A stretch of DNA of 64,000 bases, taken from assembly GCA_947584415.1 (NCBI GenBank), contig CANPWN010000003.1:1-64000 (forward strand), read 5' to 3'. The translations under genes were made by a program, and so were the position numbers. The first letter of the stretch is position 1. Each line of letters opens with the position of its first letter. The stretch comes from an uncultured Clostridia bacterium. Lineage in GTDB: Bacteria > Bacillota > Clostridia > Christensenellales > UBA1242. Of this stretch, positions 45,563 to 57,300 are shown one piece after another. The notes beneath the pieces are model-generated. The model saw only the letters and a list, made by a program, of their open reading frames with translations. It was not told the origin of the DNA and did no database searches.

Positions 45563-47916
45563 TTTTTCTCCTTTTGTTTATTCCAATTCCAATCAAGAAT
45601 TTCCGGCATATCTATGCCAAATTCTCGGATATATTTTTCATGTTTGTTGAGAAGTTTTTGCATATCCTTTTGGATAAGTTTTCTTTTATCCTCTGGGATG
45701 GAAAGATATTTGATTGCACTTAAAACCAAGTGATATCTGTCAACACAATTTCTCACTCGCATGTCAAACGCGGTTGTGATTGTTCCCTCTTCGCGGTAGC
45801 CAGAAACATGAAGATTTTGATGGTTTGGCCTGTTGTAAGAAAGGGTGTGAATAAGTTGCGGATAACCATGGAAATTGAATATGACTGGAACATTTTGCGG
45901 GAACAATTTTTCATATTGCGCCGCTGTAAGCCCATGAGGGTGAGATGAATCGAGTTTCATAAGGTCAACAACATTGACAAACTTTATGTTAAGAGATGGG
46001 AGATATTCATTTAAAAGTTTGACTGTGGCAAGCGCCTCTAAAGTGACAGTGTCGCCGCAACTTGTAATAATAATGTCTGGGTTTGATGTGTCATTTTTCC
46101 CAGCCCATTTCCACTCGCTTGCCCCCTGCTTGCAATGGCGTTTTGCCTCATTAATGTTCAGCCACTGGAAAGACGGATGTTTTGATGCCACAATGATATT
46201 GACATAATTTTTGCTTCTCGCGCAGTGGTCATAACATGACAAAAGTGTGTTTGTGTCTGGAGGAAGATAAATTCTAACAACATCAGCTTTTTTATTGACC
46301 AAATGGTCAAGCATGCCGGGGTCTTGATGTGTAAAGCCATTGTGGTCTTGCTGCCAAACATTGCTCGTCAAAACCAAATTAAGAGAGCTTATGTCCTCTC
46401 TCCAAGGAATTTCGTTGCAAGCCTTAAGCCATTTTGCATGCTGACTTACCATGCTGTCAACCACCCTGATGAACGCTTCATAACTGTCAAACATACCATG
46501 CCTGCCGGTCAGCAAATAGCCCTCCAACATGCCTTCGCAAAGATGCTCTGAAAGGTAACTGTCCATCACTCTGCCGTCTGACGCCAAACTTTCATCAGAG
46601 TCAAGAATTTTGGCATTAAAGGTTCTGTTTTCGCTTTCAAAAACTCTGTTCAAGCGGTTGCTCATGGCTTCGTCAGGGCTGAAAATGCGGTAATTTTTGT
46701 TCTTTTTGTTAAGTTTGAATATATCACGGACAAAACTGCCAAGTTCCATCATATCTTGAGATTTTACTCTGCCATGTCCCCTAAATTTGATTGCATAATT
46801 TTCAAAAGGCGGCACAATCAATTCCTTTAAAAGTTTGCCACCATTGGCATAAGGGCTTGCGCACATCCTTTTATTTCCCTTTGGAATGACCGCTTTTATT
46901 TCATCAACTGGTTGATATTTTTCGTCAAAAAGTTCATTAGGCTTGTAACTTAAAAGCCAATTTTTGAGCATATCCAAATGCTCTGGCTTTGTCATATTTA
47001 GCGGAATTTGATGGGCACGGAAACTTCCCTCCACTTTTTTGCCGTCAACTTCTTTTGGCCCAGTCCATCCTTTTGGAGTTCTTAAAATAATCATTGGAGG
47101 GCGGATATTTGCCTCACTTGAAGTTTTGCGAAGATGGATGTCCTCAATGCATTTGTCCATTGCTTCTGCCATTGCCTTATGCATTTTCATAGGGTCGTCA
47201 CCCTCAACAAAATAAGGGTTATAACCATAGCCTTGCATGAGAGATTTCAGTTCGTTTTTGCTGATGCGCGACAATATGGTTGGATTGTTAATTTTGTAAC
47301 CGTTCAAATGTAAAATTGGCAAAACTGCCCCATCATTTTTATTTAAAAATTTATTTGCGTGCCATGATGTTGCAAGTGGCCCCGTTTCTGCCTCGCCATC
47401 ACCGACAATGGCAACTGCAATGAGATTTGAATTGTCCAAAACACTGCCATAGGCGTGTGCAAGCACATAGCCAAGTTCACCGCCTTCATGGATAGAACCC
47501 GGGGTTTCTGGAACACAATGTGACCCTATTCCACCCGGAAAGGAAAACTGCTTGCAAAATTTTGACATGCCATCATGGCTGAAGGAAATTTCTGGATAAT
47601 ACTGTGAATAAGTGCCTTCAAGATAGCAGTTCGCCGTCAAAAAGTTGCCGCCATGCCCTGGGCCTGAAAGCAAAATCATGTCCTGACCATATTTTTGTAT
47701 CACTCGGTTGCAATGGGCGTAAATAAAATTCTGCCCCGGCACAGTTCCCCAGTGTCCAACGAGTTTTTTCTTGACATCATCCATTTTAAGTTCGTGGTCT
47801 CGAAGTAGTGGATTTTGCTTGAGATAAAGTTGTGCAACAGAGAGATAGTTTGCTGCCATAAAATATTTGTTAAGTTTTTCAAAATACTCTTTTGAATTAT
47901 AATAATCTTTGTCCAT
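45559..47916 (-). CDS. xfp: Xylulose-5-phosphate/fructose-6-phosphate phosphoketolase
   Basis: VGHWGTVPGQNFIYAHCNRVI, GPGHGG, VGDGEAETGPLATSWH, GYREEGTITTAFDMRV. Confidence 0.97.
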   Translation of the reverse strand: MDKDYYNSKEYFEKLNKYFMAANYLSVAQLYLKQNPLLRDHELKMDDVKKKLVGHWGTVPGQNFIYAHCNRVIQKYGQDMILLSGPGHGGNFLTANCYLEGTYSQYYPEISFSHDGMSKFCKQFSFPGGIGSHCVPETPGSIHEGGELGYVLAHAYGSVLDNSNLIAVAIVGDGEAETGPLATSWHANKFLNKNDGAVLPILHLNGYKINNPTILSRISKNELKSLMQGYGYNPYFVEGDDPMKMHKAMAEAMDKCIEDIHLRKTSSEANIRPPMIILRTPKGWTGPKEVDGKKVEGSFRAHQIPLNMTKPEHLDMLKNWLLSYKPNELFDEKYQPVDEIKAVIPKGNKRMCASPYANGGKLLKELIVPPFENYAIKFRGHGRVKSQDMMELGSFVRDIFKLNKKNKNYRIFSPDEAMSNRLNRVFESENRTFNAKILDSDESLASDGRVMDSYLSEHLCEGMLEGYLLTGRHGMFDSYEAFIRVVDSMVSQHAKWLKACNEIPWREDISSLNLVLTSNVWQQDHNGFTHQDPGMLDHLVNKKADVVRIYLPPDTNTLLSCYDHCARSKNYVNIIVASKHPSFQWLNINEAKRHCKQGASEWKWAGKNDTSNPDIIITSCGDTVTLEALATVKLLNEYLPSLNIKFVNVVDLMKLDSSHPHGLTAAQYEKLFPQNVPVIFNFHGYPQLIHTLSYNRPNHQNLHVSGYREEGTITTAFDMRVRNCVDRYHLVLSAIKYLSIPEDKRKLIQKDMQKLLNKHEKYIREFGIDMPEILDWNWNKQKEKK

Positions 47917-47945
47917 AGTTTTATTATACATATTTAATTAAAAAA

Positions 47946-48452
47946 TTAAAAATGATTTATTAACAAATCTGGTCTTGGCGGTTTTAACTGAACATCTGCG
48001 TCAATAATTTGCCTTTCTTCTGGCAAAGAGCCGTTCAAATTGTCAATCTCCTGTTGAATCAGTGCCGCAGTTTCGCCAGAATAATGTGCCATCATGTTTT
48101 TTCCACTTTCGGCGACAAATTGAACACAAATTTCGTAACTTCTTAAGACTTTAAACATCTTCTCGGGCCTGAAAAGATTGTCCTCCCAAAATTCCTGCTC
48201 GCCCTTAGACAAAATTATATTCGGGTTGAACATTACACTTATTTTTCCGCCAATTCTCTCCGCTAAGGCAATTGCACGGACATTTAACCCAATTTGATTT
48301 GAAGAAAGTGATTTGCAAATCCTTCCGTTTGACCAATGATATCTTAAAGTGTCCTTCATATCACTTGCAGCACAAACACTTTGAACATCAAAAGGCGTTT
48401 CAATAACCGGCTGTTTAAATTTTTCGTTGTCAAAAACAATATCTTTTACCAT
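47946..48452 (-). CDS. Peptide-deformylase-like protein with lost catalytic motifs
   Basis: SLSSNQIGLNVRAIAL (GLAAxQIG-like), EDNLFRPEK in place of EGCLS, LIQQEIDNLNG in place of IQHEIDHLNG. Confidence 0.7.
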   Translation of the reverse strand: MVKDIVFDNEKFKQPVIETPFDVQSVCAASDMKDTLRYHWSNGRICKSLSSNQIGLNVRAIALAERIGGKISVMFNPNIILSKGEQEFWEDNLFRPEKMFKVLRSYEICVQFVAESGKNMMAHYSGETAALIQQEIDNLNGSLPEERQIIDADVQLKPPRPDLLINHF

Positions 48453-48517
48453 ATCTTTTAAGATATGATTTAACTTGAAAAAGATGATAACAAAATTGAG
48501 GAAAATTTCCTCGACTT

Positions 48518-49939
48518 TTAGCCTAAAATGTCACTTCTGTCGGCATAGGTCGTGTGGAGTAATTCACTTCCTGTTTTGTTAAGATAGGTTTCATAAAGTT
48601 GGACAATTTCAGGGTTTTCGTGGGCAAATTTGATTTTTGCACTCTCATCAAGCGAGTAGATTGCCTGCTTTCTCATTTTTCTGACATCTTCAAAGGTGTT
48701 GAACAGATTTTTTGGCTGTCCTCCGCCTGCCATACATCCGCCAAGACACGCCATAACCTCCACAAAATCATACTTTTTGCCTTTTTTCATTTGTTCAAAC
48801 AACTTGTGAGCATTAACAAGTCCGCTGACAACTGCAACTGACAAAGTTTTGTTGCCAACACGCACTTTTGCTTCGGTAAAGCCATCATTTTTTCTTAAGT
48901 TTTCAAATTTGCAATTTTTTAAATTTTTCCCAGTAAGCATGAAATTCGCTGTGCGAAGAGCCGACTCCATAACACCACCCGAAACACCGAAAATTATTCC
49001 TCCTCCGCTGCCAGTTTGCATCATGCTGTCATACTCGCTCTCTTCCAAAAGGTCAAACCTAATTTCCCTCTCTTTCATCCAGCGGGCAAGTTCACGAATT
49101 GGGATGACAAAATCAACATTTTTTGTCCTTTTTATTTCCGCTTTTTTTGCCGTGCATGGAGTGATTGCCACGCTGACAATGTTTTCTTTTTTTATGCCCA
49201 TCTTCTTTGCCCAAAATGTTTTTATCATTGCCCCCTGCATTGATATTGGACTTTTGCAACTTGACAAAAGGTTTATTTTTTCAGGATAAAAGATTTCTGC
49301 AAACTTAACCCACGCAGGACAACAACTTGTGATTAAAGGAAGATTTTGTTTGTTTTTAAGCCTTTCAACAAGTTCCTTTGCCTCCTCCATAATTGTTAAG
49401 TCTGCTCCAAAAGTTGTGTCAAAAACATAGTTCGCACCAAGTTTTCTTAAAGCTGAAACAAGTTTTCCTGTGCAAATTGTGCCTTCTTTCTGTCCAAACT
49501 CTTCTGCCAAGGCAACCCTGGAAGATGGCGAAGTTTGAAAAACAAAAACTTTTGTCTTGTCCTGCATAAGTTTTTCAAGTTCCATATAGTCCATTTTTAT
49601 GTCAAGCGCCCCTGTCGGACACGCCAAGCAGCATTGCCCACAATCAACACACACGGACTTACACTTGCATTTTTGTATGTCATAATGCCCATAAACACTT
49701 TGTTTAAATCTGCAAACAGACTTGCAATTCCCACATTTGACGCAAAGATTTTCATTTCGGCAAATTGACGGGTTGTCCTTGTCAACTTCAATGAAAACCG
49801 TCTCTTCTCGTGCCACCTCTTTGACCGGCTCAAACAAATCTTTGCTCACATGGCACATGGGGCAAGTCCAAGAATCTGGCAGAGCTAAAAAATCACCATC
49901 ATAAATATAACCGCAAACTTTGCAAATATATTTGGACAT
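48518..49939 (-). CDS. [FeFe]-hydrogenase with N-terminal rubredoxin domain and [4Fe-4S] clusters
   Basis: Rubredoxin [10 protein letters not shown]...CPMC; CX2CX2CX3C clusters; [31 protein letters not shown]-cluster motifs. Confidence 0.93.
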   Translation of the reverse strand: MSKYICKVCGYIYDGDFLALPDSWTCPMCHVSKDLFEPVKEVAREETVFIEVDKDNPSICRNENLCVKCGNCKSVCRFKQSVYGHYDIQKCKCKSVCVDCGQCCLACPTGALDIKMDYMELEKLMQDKTKVFVFQTSPSSRVALAEEFGQKEGTICTGKLVSALRKLGANYVFDTTFGADLTIMEEAKELVERLKNKQNLPLITSCCPAWVKFAEIFYPEKINLLSSCKSPISMQGAMIKTFWAKKMGIKKENIVSVAITPCTAKKAEIKRTKNVDFVIPIRELARWMKEREIRFDLLEESEYDSMMQTGSGGGIIFGVSGGVMESALRTANFMLTGKNLKNCKFENLRKNDGFTEAKVRVGNKTLSVAVVSGLVNAHKLFEQMKKGKKYDFVEVMACLGGCMAGGGQPKNLFNTFEDVRKMRKQAIYSLDESAKIKFAHENPEIVQLYETYLNKTGSELLHTTYADRSDILG

Positions 49940-49968
49940 AATAACTCCTTATTCAACAAAATCTTACA

Positions 49969-51048
49969 CTAAATTTTGTTTTTTTCAAAGTATTTGTCAA
50001 AAAATTTTTGATTCTGTTGAACACGCTCGTCATTTGGTTTGCAAGAGAGGCTAAGTTTATGAAATTCATAAGATTTTTTAATATCACCTTTGACAAAATG
50101 AGCATAACAAAGTTGCAGCGAAGGAAGAAAGCAATAATTGTCCTCGTTCACAAACGCACCGCTATTTAGGTCAATTTTGCTTTGAAGGGCCAGTTCAAGC
50201 CAAAAAATAGCCTCATCAATACGGCTAAGCCGCAACAAAAGGTCACCAAGTTTGCAAAAGACCTCTGCCTTTGGCAAAGAGGTTGTAAGAGCAGAGGAAA
50301 GACTTTGAAGTGCCATATCTTGTCTTCCCAAAATGTCATAACAATCAGCCATATCAAGATAAGCCTGAGCGCGGTTGACAACCCAGCCACCAGGCATATT
50401 TAAATACTTCTTTAACTCTTTTATCGCCTTATTATATCGGCCAGAAAAATAATATTCACGCGCATAAAAAAATTGTTCGCGAGGTGAAAATGCCACTTTC
50501 TTGCGTTTTTGGGCCAAAAAAATGCGTAAATTCCTATTTTTTTCGTTAATTTTCATTTTTTTATGATAAATTTTGATGTCCGCAATTCTAACATCTCCGT
50601 TCACTTCAACATACTCATGAACAAATCCATGCCACAAAAAGTTTTTGTCCCTTTTGAAAAGCCTCTCCCTTTTAAAAATGGAAATGGGCGTGAAATTTTC
50701 GTCATAGGCAAGCACATAATAAAACATGTAAGCGTCTGCTGGCGCTTTTGATTGTTTTAATTCGTTTATCTTTTTGATGTCTTCATCCAAAACAATATCA
50801 TCTGCGTCCAGCCACATCACATAATCAAGAGTTGCTTTGGAAAATGAAAAATTCCGTGCTTTTGAAAAATCATCATCCCACTCAAAATCAAACACCTTGT
50901 CTGTGAACTTTTTTGCCAGTTCTTTTGTCCTGTCTTTTGACCCAGTGTCAACAACAATAATCTCATCTGCAAATTTTTGAACGCAACAAAGACATCTTTC
51001 AATAACAAGTTCTTCGTCCTTCACAATCAAGCAAACTGATATTTTCAT
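49969..51048 (-). CDS. Family 2 glycosyltransferase with TPR-like C-terminus
   Basis: MKISVCLIVKDEELVIERCL...EIIVVDTGSKDRT...MWLDADD. Confidence 0.9.
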   Translation of the reverse strand: MKISVCLIVKDEELVIERCLCCVQKFADEIIVVDTGSKDRTKELAKKFTDKVFDFEWDDDFSKARNFSFSKATLDYVMWLDADDIVLDEDIKKINELKQSKAPADAYMFYYVLAYDENFTPISIFKRERLFKRDKNFLWHGFVHEYVEVNGDVRIADIKIYHKKMKINEKNRNLRIFLAQKRKKVAFSPREQFFYAREYYFSGRYNKAIKELKKYLNMPGGWVVNRAQAYLDMADCYDILGRQDMALQSLSSALTTSLPKAEVFCKLGDLLLRLSRIDEAIFWLELALQSKIDLNSGAFVNEDNYCFLPSLQLCYAHFVKGDIKKSYEFHKLSLSCKPNDERVQQNQKFFDKYFEKNKI

Positions 51049-51305
51049 ATCCTTAATTATTCAAAAATAATGAAAAAATTGCAGAAAAATAATATATTTT
51101 TATAAAAAAATCATTAAAATTATTAAATTATGCTTTTTATCCCTTATTTTTAAAGGCAAAAAAATTGTTTGAGGCGAAGACCTTCTTTTAATGTTATATT
51201 AAAATAAATATAATTATATATAATATTTACACATAATTTATTTTGATTTTGCAAAGAATTATGCTAGAATTATTTTGTCAAAAAATGACAGAAGAGGTAA
51301 GGTTT

Positions 51306-54300
51306 ATGAACAAGTTGAAATCAGTTTTGAGTTTTACTTTTCTAGCAGCGGCAGTCATAGGTGTTGGCTGCGGAGGTATGTTGTGTTCTGCCCCACCAAG
51401 AGCAAACATGACCGTTTTTGCAGACTATGTTGATGACACGGTCAATGAAACCGTGCTTGATGACTATTTTGTTGTTGACGGGCTAACCCAAGGCACATTT
51501 TTTCATAAAACTGCAAGTGACACTGGCTTCAGCGTCAGATTAAACACAGAGAAAGCCGAAGTCGCAAATGATGATAACGAAACGAGTCCTAATTTCAAAT
51601 ATTATTACTCAGTCCCTGGTGCAAGTCCAACGACATATTATTACTTCCTCGTCAACGCCGTAACCTTTTCAATTGATGGAGTGACCATCCCAGACAAAAA
51701 GGCAAGCGGAAATGACATTGGCTTTGACACTTCCAACCTTATCCTTAACTCCACCGGCAGTACTGACTTTCTTGATGCCGGCGACAATGTTACATCTCAA
51801 ACAATCAATTTTAAAGTTGTTTATGAAAAAGGTGGAAAAACAAGAATATCTCAACCAGTTGCAGGTGAGAACGACTATTTGACGACCGAAAATAAATTAT
51901 CACCAACACCTCAGCGAACAGTTTATCTTGGCGACACCTTCACAGACAGTGAAGGGCGCGAGCGCTCAACTGAAGGAAAACTTGAAATCAGAATAAGTTA
52001 CTCTTTCGTAATTTCGGAACAAATTGCAGTGGGGAGAAACTCCGAAAAATTTGTTGGCACAGAAACTCCACTCACCCCTGCCATTATCCGAACACTTTAC
52101 TTAAACGAAGACAACTATGTCACACAATTAAATGAGCCAAAACTTGAGTATGACACAAACACTTTGACAAGAACAAATGTGACAACAAGCGAGGCGGCAA
52201 CACATAAATTTAATTATTTTTACAACTATCAATCAAATCAAATCCCTTGGATAAGTTATAACCCAAATTACATAAGGCTCAGCGTAACAAAAACACAAAA
52301 CAACGCAACCATTTCCGACACCATTGTCTATGACCCAGATGACAAAAAGATTAACAAAGATGCAAACGGCAACGAGCATATCCCTTCTTTCTTGTATGAC
52401 ATTAAGGAAGAGGAAAATGGCAATTTGAAAGTTTACTTTAATGATGTTGGACAATATGGTCTTGCCATTGACTTTGTGCATATTAACACAAACGACAAAA
52501 CAACCTATGTTGTTGACAGGGCAATCAAAGGGCAGTTATATCAAAATGTTTATATCTTTGGTGCTCAAGCCTTTTTCACTAACCGTGCAGAAAACAAGCA
52601 AAGTGAGTTTAAAGATGTTGAAAATTTCGCTGCAACCATATCGGCTGATATAACTTCCTATTTGAAGGACAATAAATACGCCTCACTTCTGCCAAGCGGC
52701 GCAGAAACAAACGAACATGATGCTGAAGGCTCATGCACTTGTGCAGACTGCACAATGAAAAAACTTGTTGCACAAATAAACACAGACAAAATTAACATTG
52801 TATCAACAAATCAAACTCCGGTCAAATTCGCCTTCAACCTTAACTCTCAAAACATTTCCGTTTACTCAAAACTGGAAAATGATGATAAAGGTTGGCAGCG
52901 TTCCGCTGAAAGCGTGACAAAAACATTTAGCAACCCTGGAGAATACTTTGTTAGATTAAGTTACAGTTTTGCCCCTCACACAACTTTAGACGGAGCGGCA
53001 AGTGATGCAACTTTTACACAATATTTTTACTTCAAAATCAACAAGCCTGTTCCAGTTATCAAAATTTATGCTGTTGACAAAAACAACACTGAAAAAGAGT
53101 TGATGTCAAAAGATTACACCAACGCCGAAAGAGTTAAAATCATCTATGAAAACTATGGCGGCAAGTTTGACAGCGAAGCAACTTTTGAAATTTCAAAAAA
53201 GGATTTCAAAAACCCAAGTCAAAGTTTTGAAAACAGACCTTTTACTTTTAGAGTTACAACTCGCCAAGATGCAAGCGGAAACGAATATCAATGTGGCGAA
53301 TATGTGGAAGAAGGAGAAGGAACTTACACAGTTTCCACCTACTACTCTTTTGAAGGCGTTAAACAAAAAGTTCCTGTTACAAAAAGTTTTACAATTGACA
53401 GAGAAGCAATTGACGCAATTGAACCTATAAACGCTTACACTGTGCAAACTTATGGCTTGAATAAGGAATATCAAAGCGACCCAACACCAATTTCAGATGC
53501 CACAAACCAACCTTTCATTTTAACTTGGCAACAAACAAAACGCAGCGGCGCAACAACAAATGCCTATGTTAAATATTATCCACTTCAAAAGAACAATATC
53601 TATTCCTCTAACGGCAATCTTAGCGGGATGATACAAAGTTTCTTGGGAACATTTCAATCTCTTGCAACAGACAAATCTTTAAACTTTAGGCAAAATGCAA
53701 GTTGGGACAAATATGACAACGCCACTGCAGTGAGAAATGGGGTTATCCCAAATTACTATGTCAAATCTGACGCCGGACTTTACATCTTCCAAATTGTTGA
53801 CCAAGCAGGAAACACCGCTGTCAAGATTGTTTTATTTGATGACAGCACTCCTTACTTTGCAATGTATAAAGCGGGCAGCAGCAGTGGTGAAGCCGGCGGC
53901 TACTCCATTGTAAGCACTTATTACACAACCTCAACAGACGCAACAGTTTACTGGGGTGAAAAGAAAGCAATTTTCATTGATTATGACCCAAATAGCAATG
54001 ATGTTGCGGCCGACAGAAATGGTGACGAAAGCGAAAACTCCCCTGTATACCAAGCACTTATGAACTTCTTTAATGGCAAAACTCACAACTATTCCCTGCC
54101 ACAAATTGCAGATGCATACAAGGGTGATTACTACGAAGTTGAACTTGAAGATTATGCTTCATACAAAGGGCTAAGCGGAAAATATGAACCTATCAACGCA
54201 TCTTCAATGGAAATTCAATCTTCCTTCAAGGTTTATTACACGGGAGATGAAAGCGTAATAAATTATTACTATTCAACCAGCGACAATGTGAACAACTATG

Positions 54301-57300
54301 TTTTGAAAGTTAAAGAGGACGGCTCAACGGAAAGAGTTGTTTCAATCAATGGCACAACCATTGAAAATGAAGGAACACTTAAGGAAGCAAAGGTTTACAA
54401 ACGCTCAGTCAATGGTGAAAACACCGCTTATTACTATAGCGCTCCAATTTCCTCTGACACAAATCTTCACAAAGTTTACAGCACTGAAGTTGTGACAAAG
54501 CCTGCAAATTTTGAAAACTCCGAATTTAAGGAAGTTAACTTTGTGGATATGGAAGGCACTTATGTCTTCCTGCTCAGAGATAAGTCCAACACACTTGGAA
54601 GAGATTACCCTAAGGACTCAAACGGTTACAGCGAAGAGGCCTTCTTGAATCATGCGTCTGCATATCAATATGTCAAAGTGACGGGAGATGTTTCAGGGAC
54701 AAAAATTTACTTCACAGACGGAGATGACACCATTGAATTGACATACGCGGCATTTTCAAATTCCGGTGTGACTGAAAATGACGAAGCAAAAAATCTGTCC
54801 TTTAGGGAAAGTTACTATGAGCCAACCTGCATACAAAAAGTGTTGTCAGTTTCATTTACGCCAACCACAACAACCTCTGCAGGAAAAACACAAATTGACA
54901 AGGTTACACTGCAATACTTCCCTTATGAAACACAAAAGTATGCACATTTGAATGCTTGGGGAAATCCTGTTGTCGAATTCTATCAAACGCTTTCCACAGT
55001 TGAAACAGAACCTATTGTGCTTTATGATTATAAAAATGGAAGTGGTGATGCAGAATCCTCAGAAGAACTTACTTTCAGCATCAATGTTTCTTCACAAATG
55101 ACCAAGGCTGGAAAATACATCCTCAAGAGAACTTATGTCACAGGCGAAGGCTATATCACCGGCAGTTTTGACTATGACCAAAGAACACTGACCGCCCTTG
55201 TTGACAGATACAATGTTCTTTCTGAACAAGCGTCTGTTGAATATGTGGAAAACATCCGAACATATCAAAATGTTAATGGATTAACACTTCAAACCCGCGT
55301 TATTGAAAACATTTTGGAAGTTACTGTTGTGGGCGAAACGAATTTCCCAGACAACCCAACCTTTAAATTTTATGCAAAAAACGGCGAAGAAGAAACCGAA
55401 CTTAAATTAAGCCAAATCAATGCAAACATTGGATACTACAATCTTGTCAGCGAAGAAGACAGCAAAAAGCCTGACATTATCCTTGACACAAGCGCAATTG
55501 TTGACTATGTTTTGAAAGTTGGCGAAGATAAAATCCAAGATTACAGCGTAACACCAAGCAAATCTTACAGGTCTTTGGAAAGCGTTGTTGGCAGTGACAT
55601 CTTCGTCAATATGTATGATGGCATGTCTGAGAACGGCGGGAGCCAAGTTTCCATTACCTTCCCTAATTACAGCGGAATTTTGCCTTCTGGAGACTCTTTC
55701 TACACAGACAACAAATCAGATTGGGACCCAATTCATGATGAAACAGCAAGCAAGTTCACAACAAACAAACTTCCTGTTTCACTTTACATTCCAAGCGTTA
55801 AATACACTCTTTACAACTTAGGACAATGGGATGACGCAATTGAATATTCTTCAGTTTTAAATGAAACCCTAAATTACTATGACAAAACCTACACAAATTC
55901 AGTAATCAATTCCTATGAACTGCGTGCTGAAATCACCGTGTTTGACAACGAAGGAAACATAATCAAATATTATTCAAATGGCTCAACTTACAGTGGTTTC
56001 TTAAAATTCGTCGACGATAAAGGTCAAGATGTTTCTAACTTTACAACCGCCGGAGTTTACATTGTCAACATCTCGCAGGGCAACTATTCTGAGGGTGTCT
56101 CTGCAAATAGTTTCAAGAAAAACTATCAGTTCTCTTTCACCGTGCTTTCCTCCTCGCCTGAATTTAGCATCTCTGCAAATGGTGCTCAACTCAACTCACT
56201 TCAAGACCGTTCCCAAAATGAAGTTAAGGAAATTTATTACACAAACGCAAGTGACATAAGAGTTTCTTGGAACGACACGGACAGCCCTTACATTGCGAAC
56301 ATTGACAAAACTCAAATAAGACTTATCATTATGCAAGCAACATACAAAATCAGCATTGTTGATAATAAAGTTTCCGTTTTCAATGATACAAATGATGAAC
56401 TTCCGGATTTTGAAGTCGGGATGTCCTATTCAAAAACGGGCAACCAAAACAGGCTGATTATCAACCTGTCCGCGCTAGACGCTTACTACAACGGCAGCGA
56501 AGTTGACATCACCATGCAATTTGAAAATCACAACTCTGACTATTACTCGACAAAAACAAAGGCCATTTACATTGACCTTGCCGCTGACGCAACTTCCCTC
56601 AACCCACTCATTGACAAACTTCCTTCATCTTCAGCCTTAACACTTGACCGCAGCACTTTGAGAAGATACAAGGATGCAAGCGGCGGCGACATCACAACGG
56701 GCAACCCGAATAACGACAACTTTGTTGCTTCTTACAACATCTCTCAAGATGCAACCAGCCCACTTTATAGATACAGTTACATGGTTGATTCAAATTTCTT
56801 CATTACTTTGCGCGACAAGGTTATGGCAAATGCAAACATCACTTCGCCACAGGACTATGTTCAAGCAGGCTGCGGCGCTTGGGAAGCATATTACAGAATT
56901 GTTGACAACCCTTACAACACCACCTCTGAAACAAGTGACGAAGAAACATCCTATGAAAACTTTATTCCATCAACCTTTAACAACATCACAGATTCAATTC
57001 CTTCAACTGCGGGCGACTATGTTGAAGTGGTTGAACGTGACCGTGCTGGAAACATGACAATTTACTTGGTTTACCTTTATGACCAAGACCAAACTGACGA
57101 AGGGCAAGAAGGCTCTTATCAGGGCATTGAAATCAAAGATGAAAGCACCTTTAAACTTGCAAGTGATGCCCAAATTGCCACAGACAAACTCAGCCTTTAC
57201 GCATCAACCAGCACAACCATTTCTCGTTTCAACTTCTTGGGTGATGAGTGGATAAGATTTGCTGTTAATGATGAAGAATACTTGCTCTCACCAATTATTC

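Noticed and set aside
49016-49289. Plus-strand ORFs within the hydrogenase gene
   Set aside because: Antisense shadow ORFs of a clear [FeFe]-hydrogenase
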